DNA from: JAZNLR01 sp045579195
GTDB taxonomy: Bacteria > Bacillota > Clostridia > Christensenellales > CAMQZB01
Length of the DNA stretch: 7,270 nucleotides
Assembly: GCA_045579195.1 (NCBI GenBank)
Contig: JAZNLR010000025.1
Coordinates: 1-7,270 of the forward strand
Reading direction: 5' to 3'
The position numbers were made by a program, and so were the translations under genes. The notes beneath the pieces were generated by a model. The model was not told the DNA's origin. It saw only the letters and a list, made by a program, of their open reading frames with translations, and searched no databases. Of the stretch, positions 1 through 5,791 are shown piece after piece; the stretch's first letter is position 1; each line of letters opens with the position of its first letter.

Positions 1-1
1 G

Positions 2-1642
2 GAAATCGTGGCCCTTTGCGATCATCTGCGTTCCGACGAGAACTTGCGCCTCTCCATTTGCAAACGCGGAGAGAATCTTAGCGTGACCTTCTTTTGTGCG
101 CGTTGTGTCATTGTCCATTCGAAGGATCTTCACTCCCGGGAAAAGCGCTTCAATTTCGCTTACGATGCGCTCTGTGCCGATCCCGCTTTGCTTAAAGCAC
201 GTCTTTCCGCACTCAGGGCAGACCGTCGGAACCGCGTATGATGCGCCGCAATAATGACACTTGAGCGCATTTTCATCCTTGTGGTAAGTCAGTGAAACAT
301 CACAGTCCGCGCAAGTCGCAACGTACCCACAGTCGGTACAGCGTACGATGCTCGCAAAACCGCGGCGATTGAGAAAGAGCATCGCCTGATTGCCCTTTTC
401 CAAACAGTTCTTCAATTCCGCGATCAAGAGGTCAGACAGAATCGCCCTTCCCGAAGCGGCAAGTTCACGGCGCATATCCGCGACGATGAACTCCGGCATT
501 TTTCGTTTGTTGATGCGCTCGGGCAGATGAATGAGCTTCATTTCCCCTTGCTTTGCCCGATGGTACGTTTCCACCGAGGGAGTCGCGCTCCCCAAAACAA
601 GGGTTGCGCCCGAAAGGCGACGGCGCTCTTCCGCAACCTCCAAGGTTGCATAGCGCGGCGCGGTTTCGCTCAAATAACTCGTGTCGTGCTCCTCGTCAAT
701 GACGATGATGCCCACGTTCTCAAGCGGTGCAAAGATGGCCGATCTTGCCCCAACGGCAATGCGTGCTCTTCCGTCACGCAGTCGCCACCATTCGTCAAAG
801 CGCTCTCCTGCGGAAAGGCCGCTGTGCAAAATGGCAACTGTTTCTCCAAAGCGCGTCCGAAGTGCGCCCAGCATCTGCGGTGTGAGTGAAATCTCGGGAA
901 CGAGGAAGATGGCCGTCTTCCCGCGCGCCAACGCCCGCTCGATGCAGTTTAAATATATCTCCGTTTTTCCCGATCCCGTGACGCCGTGCAGAAGGACGGT
1001 TCCGTCATATTGATCGATGGTTTCAACGGCTTCCTTTTGCGCCTTTGTGAGGGTCAACTGTTTCTTTTCGCCCCAGACCGCACCGTACGGCGTTCTTTCC
1101 TTTCGCACCGTTCGAACTTCCACAAATCCCGCACGCTCCAGCGCGGAGACGGCGGAGGCGGAGAAGGTTTCCGTAAGCTCCGCAAGGGGCAACCCGTCTT
1201 CGGAGTAAACCGCTTCCAAAACGCCGATCTGAGCAGTAGCATTTTTGCGAATATGCGGCAAAACGTCCTCCAAGGTCAGACCGGAAGACGCATACACAAA
1301 CTTTCTCGTCAATTTTTTTACGCGTCCTCCCCGCATTTCCGAGGGGATAAAAAGGCGCAGTGCGGGCGCTTTCAGGGAATGATAACGCCGCACGATAAAC
1401 TCAAACAGTGCCCGATTTTCGGGAACGAGCGCAGGGCAAGAATCCAAACGGCGCAAAACCGTTTTAAGCTTTCCTTCCGCCAAATCGCTCTTTTCTTTCA
1501 AGCTGATGACAAAGCCCTCGACCTGCTGTCTTCCAAAAGGAACGAGAACGCGATCGCCAAGACAGATGTCATCGCTCGCAACGTAATCAAACACGCGGTC
1601 TACGTCCGAATGAGCAATATCAACAATCACTTCAGCAATCAC
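2..1642 (-). CDS. priA: PriA, primosomal replication-restart helicase (3' end off the window)
   Basis: PriA is a superfamily 2 3'-5' DNA helicase that recognises stalled or collapsed forks and reloads the replicative helicase. The visible 547 residues begin with the N-terminal DNA-binding domain (IAEVIVDIAHSDVDRVFDY, then VLVPFG). They continue with a Walker A motif GVTGSGKT at about 220-227, a DEEH box at 316-319, and GSATPS (motif III). A zinc-binding insertion carries eight cysteines at about 435, 438, 444, 447, 462, 465, 475 and 478. Motif V, GTQMIAKGHDF (537-547), is the last thing before the edge. PriA is usually 730-800 residues, so roughly 190-250 are missing. The frame is open throughout. 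The start is GTG at 1640-1642, chosen because GGAGG lies 8 bases upstream and the protein then begins where the family does. A 122-base gap separates it from rpoZ. In many Firmicutes coaBC lies in that place. Identity is very sure from the motifs. Confidence 0.97.
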   Translation of the reverse strand, partial: MIAEVIVDIAHSDVDRVFDYVASDDICLGDRVLVPFGRQQVEGFVISLKEKSDLAEGKLKTVLRRLDSCPALVPENRALFEFIVRRYHSLKAPALRLFIPSEMRGGRVKKLTRKFVYASSGLTLEDVLPHIRKNATAQIGVLEAVYSEDGLPLAELTETFSASAVSALERAGFVEVRTVRKERTPYGAVWGEKKQLTLTKAQKEAVETIDQYDGTVLLHGVTGSGKTEIYLNCIERALARGKTAIFLVPEISLTPQMLGALRTRFGETVAILHSGLSAGERFDEWWRLRDGRARIAVGARSAIFAPLENVGIIVIDEEHDTSYLSETAPRYATLEVAEERRRLSGATLVLGSATPSVETYHRAKQGEMKLIHLPERINKRKMPEFIVADMRRELAASGRAILSDLLIAELKNCLEKGNQAMLFLNRRGFASIVRCTDCGYVATCADCDVSLTYHKDENALKCHYCGASYAVPTVCPECGKTCFKQSGIGTERIVSEIEALFPGVKILRMDNDTTRTKEGHAKILSAFANGEAQVLVGTQMIAKGHDF

Positions 1643-1650
1643 GCTTTTTT

Positions 1651-1655
1651 CCTCC
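1651..1655 (-). promoter_or_regulatory. Ribosome binding site fixing the GTG start of priA
   Basis: On the minus strand the bases read ACGGAGGAAAAAAGC followed by GTG. The GGAGG core is 8 bases from the GTG and no in-frame ATG is as well placed, so the non-ATG start is preferred. It lies just downstream of the hairpin at 1671-1701. Confidence 0.8.
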
Positions 1656-1666
1656 GTTTCTTATGC

Positions 1667-1701
1667 AAAATGCGCGAAAAGAGTTTTCCGGCCTTCGCGC
1701 A
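1667..1701 (-). terminator. Hairpin plus short U-run upstream of priA (possible weak terminator or attenuator)
   Basis: On the minus strand TGCGCGAA (1694-1701) can pair perfectly with TTCGCGCA (1671-1678) around a 15-base loop, and TTTT (1667-1670) follows directly. This is the form of an intrinsic terminator, but the U-run is short and the loop large, so termination would be partial at best. It sits between rpoZ and the priA ribosome binding site, where it could reduce read-through into priA or protect or process the transcript. This is inferred from base pairing alone. Confidence 0.35.
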
Positions 1702-1715
1702 CTTACTGTCTTTCA

Positions 1716-1759
1716 CGGTCTTTTTTTTCGCACGCGAAAAAGACCGACACTTCTTCGGT
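1716..1759 (-). promoter_or_regulatory. Two mutually exclusive hairpins just after rpoZ
   Basis: Reading the minus strand, ACCGA (1755-1759) can pair with TCGGT (1743-1747), a 5-bp stem followed by CTTTTT (1737-1742), which looks like a weak terminator. The same TCGGTCTTTTT segment can instead pair with AAAAAGACCG downstream, giving a perfect 10-bp stem (arms 1737-1746 and 1716-1725), which would break the first hairpin. The first arm lies 5 bases beyond the rpoZ stop codon. This is the arrangement of a terminator/antiterminator pair, though the stems are weak and A/T-rich. No known riboswitch or protein-binding leader is recognised. Function is inference. Confidence 0.3.
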
Positions 1760-1764
1760 TTTCC

Positions 1765-1974
1765 TTATTCCTTCGGGATAATGATCTCACCGTTGTGAAC
1801 TTCACCTGCAGCAAGCGAAATTGCCTTCATCTCGCCCATGGAAAGTTCACCCGAGCCAAGGCCTGCAGCTTCCTGCTCGATGAGCTGACGTGCGCGCTTG
1901 GAAACGCCGCAAACGAGTGCATATCGGCAGCCTGCTTTTTCCGTCAATTTGTCAATAGGGGGCTGATTAATCAT
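1765..1974 (-). CDS. rpoZ: RNA polymerase omega subunit
   Basis: Omega is the small subunit that helps fold and hold the beta-prime subunit in RNA polymerase. The 69-residue protein has the length of the Firmicutes form (about 67) and its layout. It starts MINQPPIDKLTEKAGCRYALV, resembling the start of Bacillus omega, followed by the SKRARQL helix at about residues 25-31, which is the conserved core. It ends with the short GEVHNGEIIIPKE tail. ATG at 1972-1974 has GGAGG 10 bases upstream, in the 26-base gap after gmk. The gene follows gmk directly, the classic gmk-rpoZ pairing. A (p)ppGpp-binding role for omega is known in Proteobacteria, and I do not infer it here. Confidence rests on size, core and position. 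Confidence 0.93.
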   Translation of the reverse strand: MINQPPIDKLTEKAGCRYALVCGVSKRARQLIEQEAAGLGSGELSMGEMKAISLAAGEVHNGEIIIPKE

Positions 1975-2000
1975 AGTTTTCTATCCTCCGAAATTTCCTC

Positions 2001-2615
2001 TCAGTTTTTCTCTATAATCGCCTGCACACGCGGCAAAGCGCGCTTTGCGTGCAGCTTTTCGACACGAATAATCTCACGAACGCGGTCACAAGCATCTTCA
2101 AGATTGTCATTGACCACGACGTAATCATAGTTCACGAACTGCAAGATCTCATCCTTCGCCATTGCGTACCTACGGGCAACCTCTTCGGGCGTTTCCGTTC
2201 CACGCACCTCGAGACGGTGAACGAGTTCATCAAGACGGGGCGGCAAAACGAGAATGAGAACAGCATCGCGATACGAGCCCTTTACCTTCAATCCACCCTG
2301 AACATCGATCTCCAACAGAACGTCTTTCCCCTCTTTGAGGTTTTTCATCACGTACTCCTTGGGCGTGCCGTACTGTCTGCCAAACACCCCGCAGTACTCC
2401 AAAAAGAGGTTGTTTTCAATCATCTCATTGAAAGCTTCCGACGTCTTGAAAAAATAGGATTCGCCTTCTTTTTCTCCCTCACGCGGCGCACGGGTCGTCA
2501 CCGAAATGGATTCGACGATATCGTCGCGATCCGCAAGGAGTTTGTGCTTCATCGTTCCCTTTCCCACGCCGGACGGGCCGGAAAGGACGATGAGCAAGCC
2601 GTCATTGTTCGTCAT
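2001..2615 (-). CDS. gmk: Guanylate kinase
   Basis: This enzyme phosphorylates GMP (or dGMP) with ATP to GDP, an essential cytosolic step in making GTP, dGTP and the precursors of (p)ppGpp. The 204 residues match the usual length of about 205. Visible features are the P-loop GPSGVGKGT (13-21), the GMP-binding segment SVTTRAPREGE (38-48) with Tyr54, and FLE with Glu73. GRQYGTP (79-85, Tyr82) and LLEIDVQGG (100-108) follow. The region RLEVRGTETPEEVARR (134-149) carries the lid and ATP-contacting arginines. No key residue is missing. ATG at 2613-2615 lies inside the end of remA. AGGAGG lies 6 bases upstream, within remA codons, so the two genes are probably translationally coupled. The overlap contains a 10-bp tandem repeat, described separately. 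Confidence 0.98.
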   Translation of the reverse strand: MTNNDGLLIVLSGPSGVGKGTMKHKLLADRDDIVESISVTTRAPREGEKEGESYFFKTSEAFNEMIENNLFLEYCGVFGRQYGTPKEYVMKNLKEGKDVLLEIDVQGGLKVKGSYRDAVLILVLPPRLDELVHRLEVRGTETPEEVARRYAMAKDEILQFVNYDYVVVNDNLEDACDRVREIIRVEKLHAKRALPRVQAIIEKN

Positions 2616-2620
2616 TGTTC
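2601..2620. repeat. Perfect 10-bp tandem direct repeat at the remA/gmk overlap
   Basis: GTCATTGTTC occurs twice in a row (2601-2610 and 2611-2620), read as GAACAATGAC twice on the coding strand. The upstream copy supplies the gmk ATG and the downstream copy supplies the remA TGA. Because 10 is not a multiple of 3, removing one copy would make the remA frame continue into gmk (LNEEENNDGLLIVLSG) with no stop. Confidence 0.9.
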
Positions 2621-2862
2621 TCCTCCTCGTTCAAGCGAAGGCCGATCGTCTCTGTCTGCAAGCCGCAGAGGATCACGTGTCCGCTGTCCATCATCAAAAT
2701 TGCGCGCGTCTTTCTTCCGCAAGACGCATCCACAAGCTTGTGATTGTCGCGCGCCTCGCTGATCAAACGCTTGCTGGGCAACGAATCCGGGCCGATCACC
2801 GAAATGACTCGGTCTGCGTTGACCATATTGTTAAAACCGATGCTGATAAATCGCTTTGCCAT
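2602..2862 (-). CDS. remA: RemA-family DNA-binding regulator (DUF370)
   Basis: RemA (YlzA in Bacillus subtilis) is a small oligomeric DNA-binding protein that activates biofilm matrix and osmoprotection genes in that species. Its role in clostridia is unsettled. The 86-residue product aligns along its length with the family: FISIGFNNMVNADRVISV at the start, then PDSLPSKRLISEAR, then GRKTRAILMMDSGHVIL. Arg18, Pro29 and Arg50, positions where changes impair Bacillus RemA as I recall, are all present. Residue 51 is Lys where Bacillus has Arg, a conservative change. The tail NEEENNDEQ is acidic. It lies 11 bases after yicC, with a modest ribosome binding site (GAGG, 5 bases from ATG), so coupling with yicC translation is plausible. 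It overlaps gmk by 14 bases. The order yicC-remA-gmk-rpoZ is a conserved Firmicutes block. Confidence 0.94.
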   Translation of the reverse strand: MAKRFISIGFNNMVNADRVISVIGPDSLPSKRLISEARDNHKLVDASCGRKTRAILMMDSGHVILCGLQTETIGLRLNEEENNDEQ

Positions 2863-2873
2863 GGGTCCCTCTC

Positions 2874-3749
2874 TTATTCAACGTTCTGCACCTGTTCGCG
2901 GATCTTCTCCACTTCTGCCTTCATTGCAAGCCCAAGGTTCGTCAGATCAAGGTCGTTTGACTTCGAACAAATGGTGTTCGTTTCACGGTGAAGCTCCTGC
3001 ACAATAAAGTCAAGTTTACGACCGATTGCCTCGTTGCTCTCGAACAGCTTTCTCACCTGCGAAATATGAGATGCAAGACGCGTCATCTCCTCGTCGATGT
3101 TTGCCTTATCCGCAAAGAATGCAACTTCGTTCAAAAGTCTCGCTTCGTCAAAATTGACGTTTTCAAGAACCTCACGCATACGAAGTTCCAATTTCTCGCG
3201 ATAAGAAGACACGACGATCGGCGCACGCTCACGCACCTTTCCAAGAAGTTCTTCCAAAACGTCCAGACGGGCAACGAGGTCGTCTTTCAGCTTTTTCCCC
3301 TCCACGAGGCGCATTGCATCCATCATCTTTGCAGCATCGATCGCAGCAGAGCGCATCATCTCTGCAAGCGCATCCACGTCGTCTTCCTCGACTTCCGAGC
3401 GAACGAGCTCAGGAATGCGAAGGATGGCCGCCGTTGTGAGATCATCCTGCACGCCGAGCTCCTCATTGAGGCGCTTTGCCGCAGAAACGTATGCCTCAGC
3501 AAGATTTAAATCAAGCGTGATGCTCTTTTTTTGTTCGCGCTTGTCGACGTAGGACACGAATGCATCCACACGGCCGCGCACAACGTGCTCCTGCAAGCCT
3601 TTTCTCAAAACGTCTTCGGCAAAGATCAGATTCTTCGGCAGTTTACAATTTAAATCAAAAAAACGATGGTTGACAGACTTAATCTCGACCGTCAGTTCGC
3701 GATCGTCAGAGATTGCAGTCGCCTTACCATATCCCGTCATACTTTTCAT
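2874..3749 (-). CDS. yicC: YicC/YloC-family endoribonuclease
   Basis: YicC of Escherichia coli and YloC of Bacillus subtilis are reported endoribonucleases. The E. coli protein influences degradation of small RNAs together with PNPase. The 291-residue length is normal for the family. It begins with the signature MKSMTGYGKA and has SVNHRFFDLN (25-34) and a VRGRVD segment in the N-terminal domain. The C-terminal domain (DUF1732) contains LNEVAFFADKANIDEEMTRL, then SHISQ, and the strongly conserved GRKLDFIVQELHRETNTICSK near the end. The middle is rich in charged helices typical of the oligomeric barrel. ATG at 3747-3749 has AGGGGAG 7 bases upstream. A promoter lies in the 74-base gap before it, so yicC is likely the first gene of the yicC-remA-gmk-rpoZ-priA transcript. 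Substrates in this organism are unknown. Confidence 0.95.
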   Translation of the reverse strand: MKSMTGYGKATAISDDRELTVEIKSVNHRFFDLNCKLPKNLIFAEDVLRKGLQEHVVRGRVDAFVSYVDKREQKKSITLDLNLAEAYVSAAKRLNEELGVQDDLTTAAILRIPELVRSEVEEDDVDALAEMMRSAAIDAAKMMDAMRLVEGKKLKDDLVARLDVLEELLGKVRERAPIVVSSYREKLELRMREVLENVNFDEARLLNEVAFFADKANIDEEMTRLASHISQVRKLFESNEAIGRKLDFIVQELHRETNTICSKSNDLDLTNLGLAMKAEVEKIREQVQNVE

Positions 3750-3788
3750 CTCGTTTCTCCCCTTTCGGATTGGAAATCCTTACATTTC

Positions 3789-3817
3789 AGTATACCACGA
3801 ATTTTCTCTCGAATCAA
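3789..3817 (-). promoter_or_regulatory. Sigma-A-type promoter for the yicC operon (extended -10)
   Basis: On the minus strand TTGATT (3812-3817, 4 of 6 matches to TTGACA) is followed after exactly 17 bases by TATACT (3789-3794, 5 of 6 matches to TATAAT). TGG directly before the -10 box forms an extended -10 element. Transcription should begin near 3782, leaving a leader of about 33 bases before the yicC ATG. That leader contains the yicC ribosome binding site and a small GGATT/AATCC hairpin. No terminator is seen between ligA and this promoter, so read-through from pcrA-ligA is also possible. Confidence 0.75.
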
Positions 3818-3823
3818 ACTAAA

Positions 3824-5773
3824 TCACAGCATTTTAAGAAATTGTTCTTCCTCTAAAATGCGAATGCCGAGTTTCTTTGCCTTTGCAAGTTTACTTCCTG
3901 CATCCGCCCCCACGACAAGCAAGGTCGTTGCGCTCGTCACGGAAGATTGGATCTCCCCACCGCGCGCCTCGATAAGCTTTGCCGCCTCGCTTCGTTTAAG
4001 GGTGCTGAGCGTTCCCGTGAGAACCACTTTTTCACCTGCAAAAACGCCTTCCAAAACGCGCTCTTCTTCTTTCTCGATCACAACGCCGCGCTCAAAGAGC
4101 AACTTGATGTTCGCCTGCGCTTTTTCATCCGCAAAGTACGCAACGACCCCTTCTGCGATGATATCGCCCACATCGTCAATGCCGACAAGCTCTTCAAACT
4201 TTGCCTCTTTCAGCGCTTCAAACGAGCCAAAATGCTTTGCAAAATCCTTTGCCATCTTCGCCCCGACGTTGGGAATTCCCAACGCAAAAATGAAGGATGA
4301 AAGGGTCGGATGTTTGCTCTTTTCAATGCTCTTGACGAGATTCTCCGCCTTCTTTTCCTGGAAACCCTCAAGCGTGAGGAGTTGCTCTTTTGTCAACGTG
4401 TATAAATCCGCAGGAATGTGAACGCCGCACTCCTCAAACAGCTGTTTTGCGGTCATTTCGGAAAAGCCTTCGACGTTCATTGCATCTTTCCCTGCAAAGT
4501 GAGAAAGAGTTCCGACGATCTGCGGAGGGCATCCCTCCGCATTGGGGCAAAACAAATTCGCTCCGATTTCCAAAAGAACTGTTCCGCACTCCGGACAGAC
4601 GGTCGGTTTTTCGACCTCCTTCGCCCCGTCATAGACTTCCGCAACACCCAAGACCTCGGGAATAACGTCATTTGAGCGGCGCACAAAAACGCGCGCGGGC
4701 ATGCGGATTTGTTTTCGTTCAATGTCACTATAGTTGTTGAGCGTCGCCTTTCGGACGGTCGCACCCGCAAGTTCAACGGGATCCAAAATTGCAAGCGGCG
4801 TGAGTTTTCCCGTTCTTCCGACCTGCCATCTGACTTCCAAAAGGTCGGTGCTCTCCTCCTCTGCGGCGAACTTGAATGCAATCGCCCAGCGCGGAAATTT
4901 CTCGGTGTACCCAAGCTGTTCACGTACGGAGAAATCGTCAATTTTGATGACCGCTCCATCAATTAACAAGTCAAGCGTCGAGCGCTCTTCTGCAATTGCG
5001 GAAAGCGCAGGCAAAATCTCTTCAACGCTGTCAAAAGTTTTGAAGAACGGACAGACCTTGAATCGGTTTTCGCGCAAAAAGTTCATCACATCCTGCTGGG
5101 AATTAACGACCCCTTCTTCGTCGATATAATTGACCGAGTAGAAGAGAATTTCAACGCCTCGGGACGCCGTCACTTTTGGATCCAAATTGCGAACAGCCCC
5201 TGCAACTGCATTTCTCGCGTTCTTCAACGGCTCTTTTGCCGTTTCGTTATACTTTTCCAAGACCGAAAGTCGGATGATACATTCACCTGCAACTTCTACC
5301 GTCCCACGGAAGGGAATCTCAAGCGGTACGGAGCGCACGGTCAGAATCTGCGCAGTGACGTCTTCACCAACCGACCCGTTTCCGCGCGTCGTTGCGCGAA
5401 CAAACTTGCCGTTTTCATACGTCAAGCACATCTGCAAGCCATCCAACTTATATTCCAACGTATACCGAACGGGCACATCAAACGCTTTCTTAACGCGTGC
5501 TTCCCATTCAAGCAAGGCATCGAAAGACTGCGCCTTGTCCAAGGAATAAAGCGGATTTCTGTGGCGATACTTTTGGAAGCCTTTCAAGGGCTCGCCGCCC
5601 ACTCTTCGCGTGGGAGAATCCTGTCGAACGATTCCCGTTTCCTTTTCCAAAGCAACAAGCTCGTCATACTTCCTGTCGTACTCCGCGTCGGACACGATGG
5701 GCGCGTCCAAAACATAGTACCGATAAGCGTACTCATTCAAAAGCTCGATCAGCTCTGTCATTCTGTCTGCCAT
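3824..5773 (-). CDS. ligA: NAD+-dependent DNA ligase
   Basis: LigA seals nicks in DNA using NAD+, joining Okazaki fragments and finishing repair. The 649 residues are slightly shorter than the usual 660-670. Domain Ia, which binds the NMN part of NAD+, is seen in YAYRYYVLDAPIVSDAEYD (15-33). The adenylation motif EYKLDG puts the AMP-accepting lysine at 109, followed by RGNG and GEDVT, NARNAVAGAVRNLDP, LIDGAVIK and RWAIAFKF. The OB-fold holds VRRSNDVIPEV. A four-cysteine zinc finger follows (Cys393, 396, 409, 415), then helix-hairpin-helix repeats including LGIPNVG. A BRCT domain spans about 580-649 (VVLTGTL to the end). The start at 5771-5773 has GGAGG only 4 bases upstream, a rather short spacing. 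Met5 is an alternative but is too far from it. The gene follows pcrA by 18 bases, the common pcrA-ligA operon. The wording fits clostridial LigA. Confidence 0.98.
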   Translation of the reverse strand: MADRMTELIELLNEYAYRYYVLDAPIVSDAEYDRKYDELVALEKETGIVRQDSPTRRVGGEPLKGFQKYRHRNPLYSLDKAQSFDALLEWEARVKKAFDVPVRYTLEYKLDGLQMCLTYENGKFVRATTRGNGSVGEDVTAQILTVRSVPLEIPFRGTVEVAGECIIRLSVLEKYNETAKEPLKNARNAVAGAVRNLDPKVTASRGVEILFYSVNYIDEEGVVNSQQDVMNFLRENRFKVCPFFKTFDSVEEILPALSAIAEERSTLDLLIDGAVIKIDDFSVREQLGYTEKFPRWAIAFKFAAEEESTDLLEVRWQVGRTGKLTPLAILDPVELAGATVRKATLNNYSDIERKQIRMPARVFVRRSNDVIPEVLGVAEVYDGAKEVEKPTVCPECGTVLLEIGANLFCPNAEGCPPQIVGTLSHFAGKDAMNVEGFSEMTAKQLFEECGVHIPADLYTLTKEQLLTLEGFQEKKAENLVKSIEKSKHPTLSSFIFALGIPNVGAKMAKDFAKHFGSFEALKEAKFEELVGIDDVGDIIAEGVVAYFADEKAQANIKLLFERGVVIEKEEERVLEGVFAGEKVVLTGTLSTLKRSEAAKLIEARGGEIQSSVTSATTLLVVGADAGSKLAKAKKLGIRILEEEQFLKML

Positions 5774-5791
5774 AAAACCTCCAAAACGGAC

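Noticed and set aside
1703..1750. Possible 15-residue leader peptide on the minus strand in the rpoZ-priA gap (GTG start, MSVFFACEKKDRERQ)
   Set aside because: There is only a weak GAAGAA upstream, the start is GTG, and no run of a single regulatory amino acid is present. The frame overlaps the hairpin arms and is probably chance.
986..1798. Plus-strand open frame of 270 codons antisense to priA and rpoZ
   Set aside because: It lies opposite PriA and part of omega, whose minus-strand frames carry all family motifs. Its translation looks like no known family and is a by-product of codon bias on the other strand.
2049..2762. Plus-strand open frame of 237 codons opposite gmk and remA
   Set aside because: It is an antisense shadow of two unambiguous genes, its composition is unlike the neighbouring proteins, and I see no good ribosome binding site.
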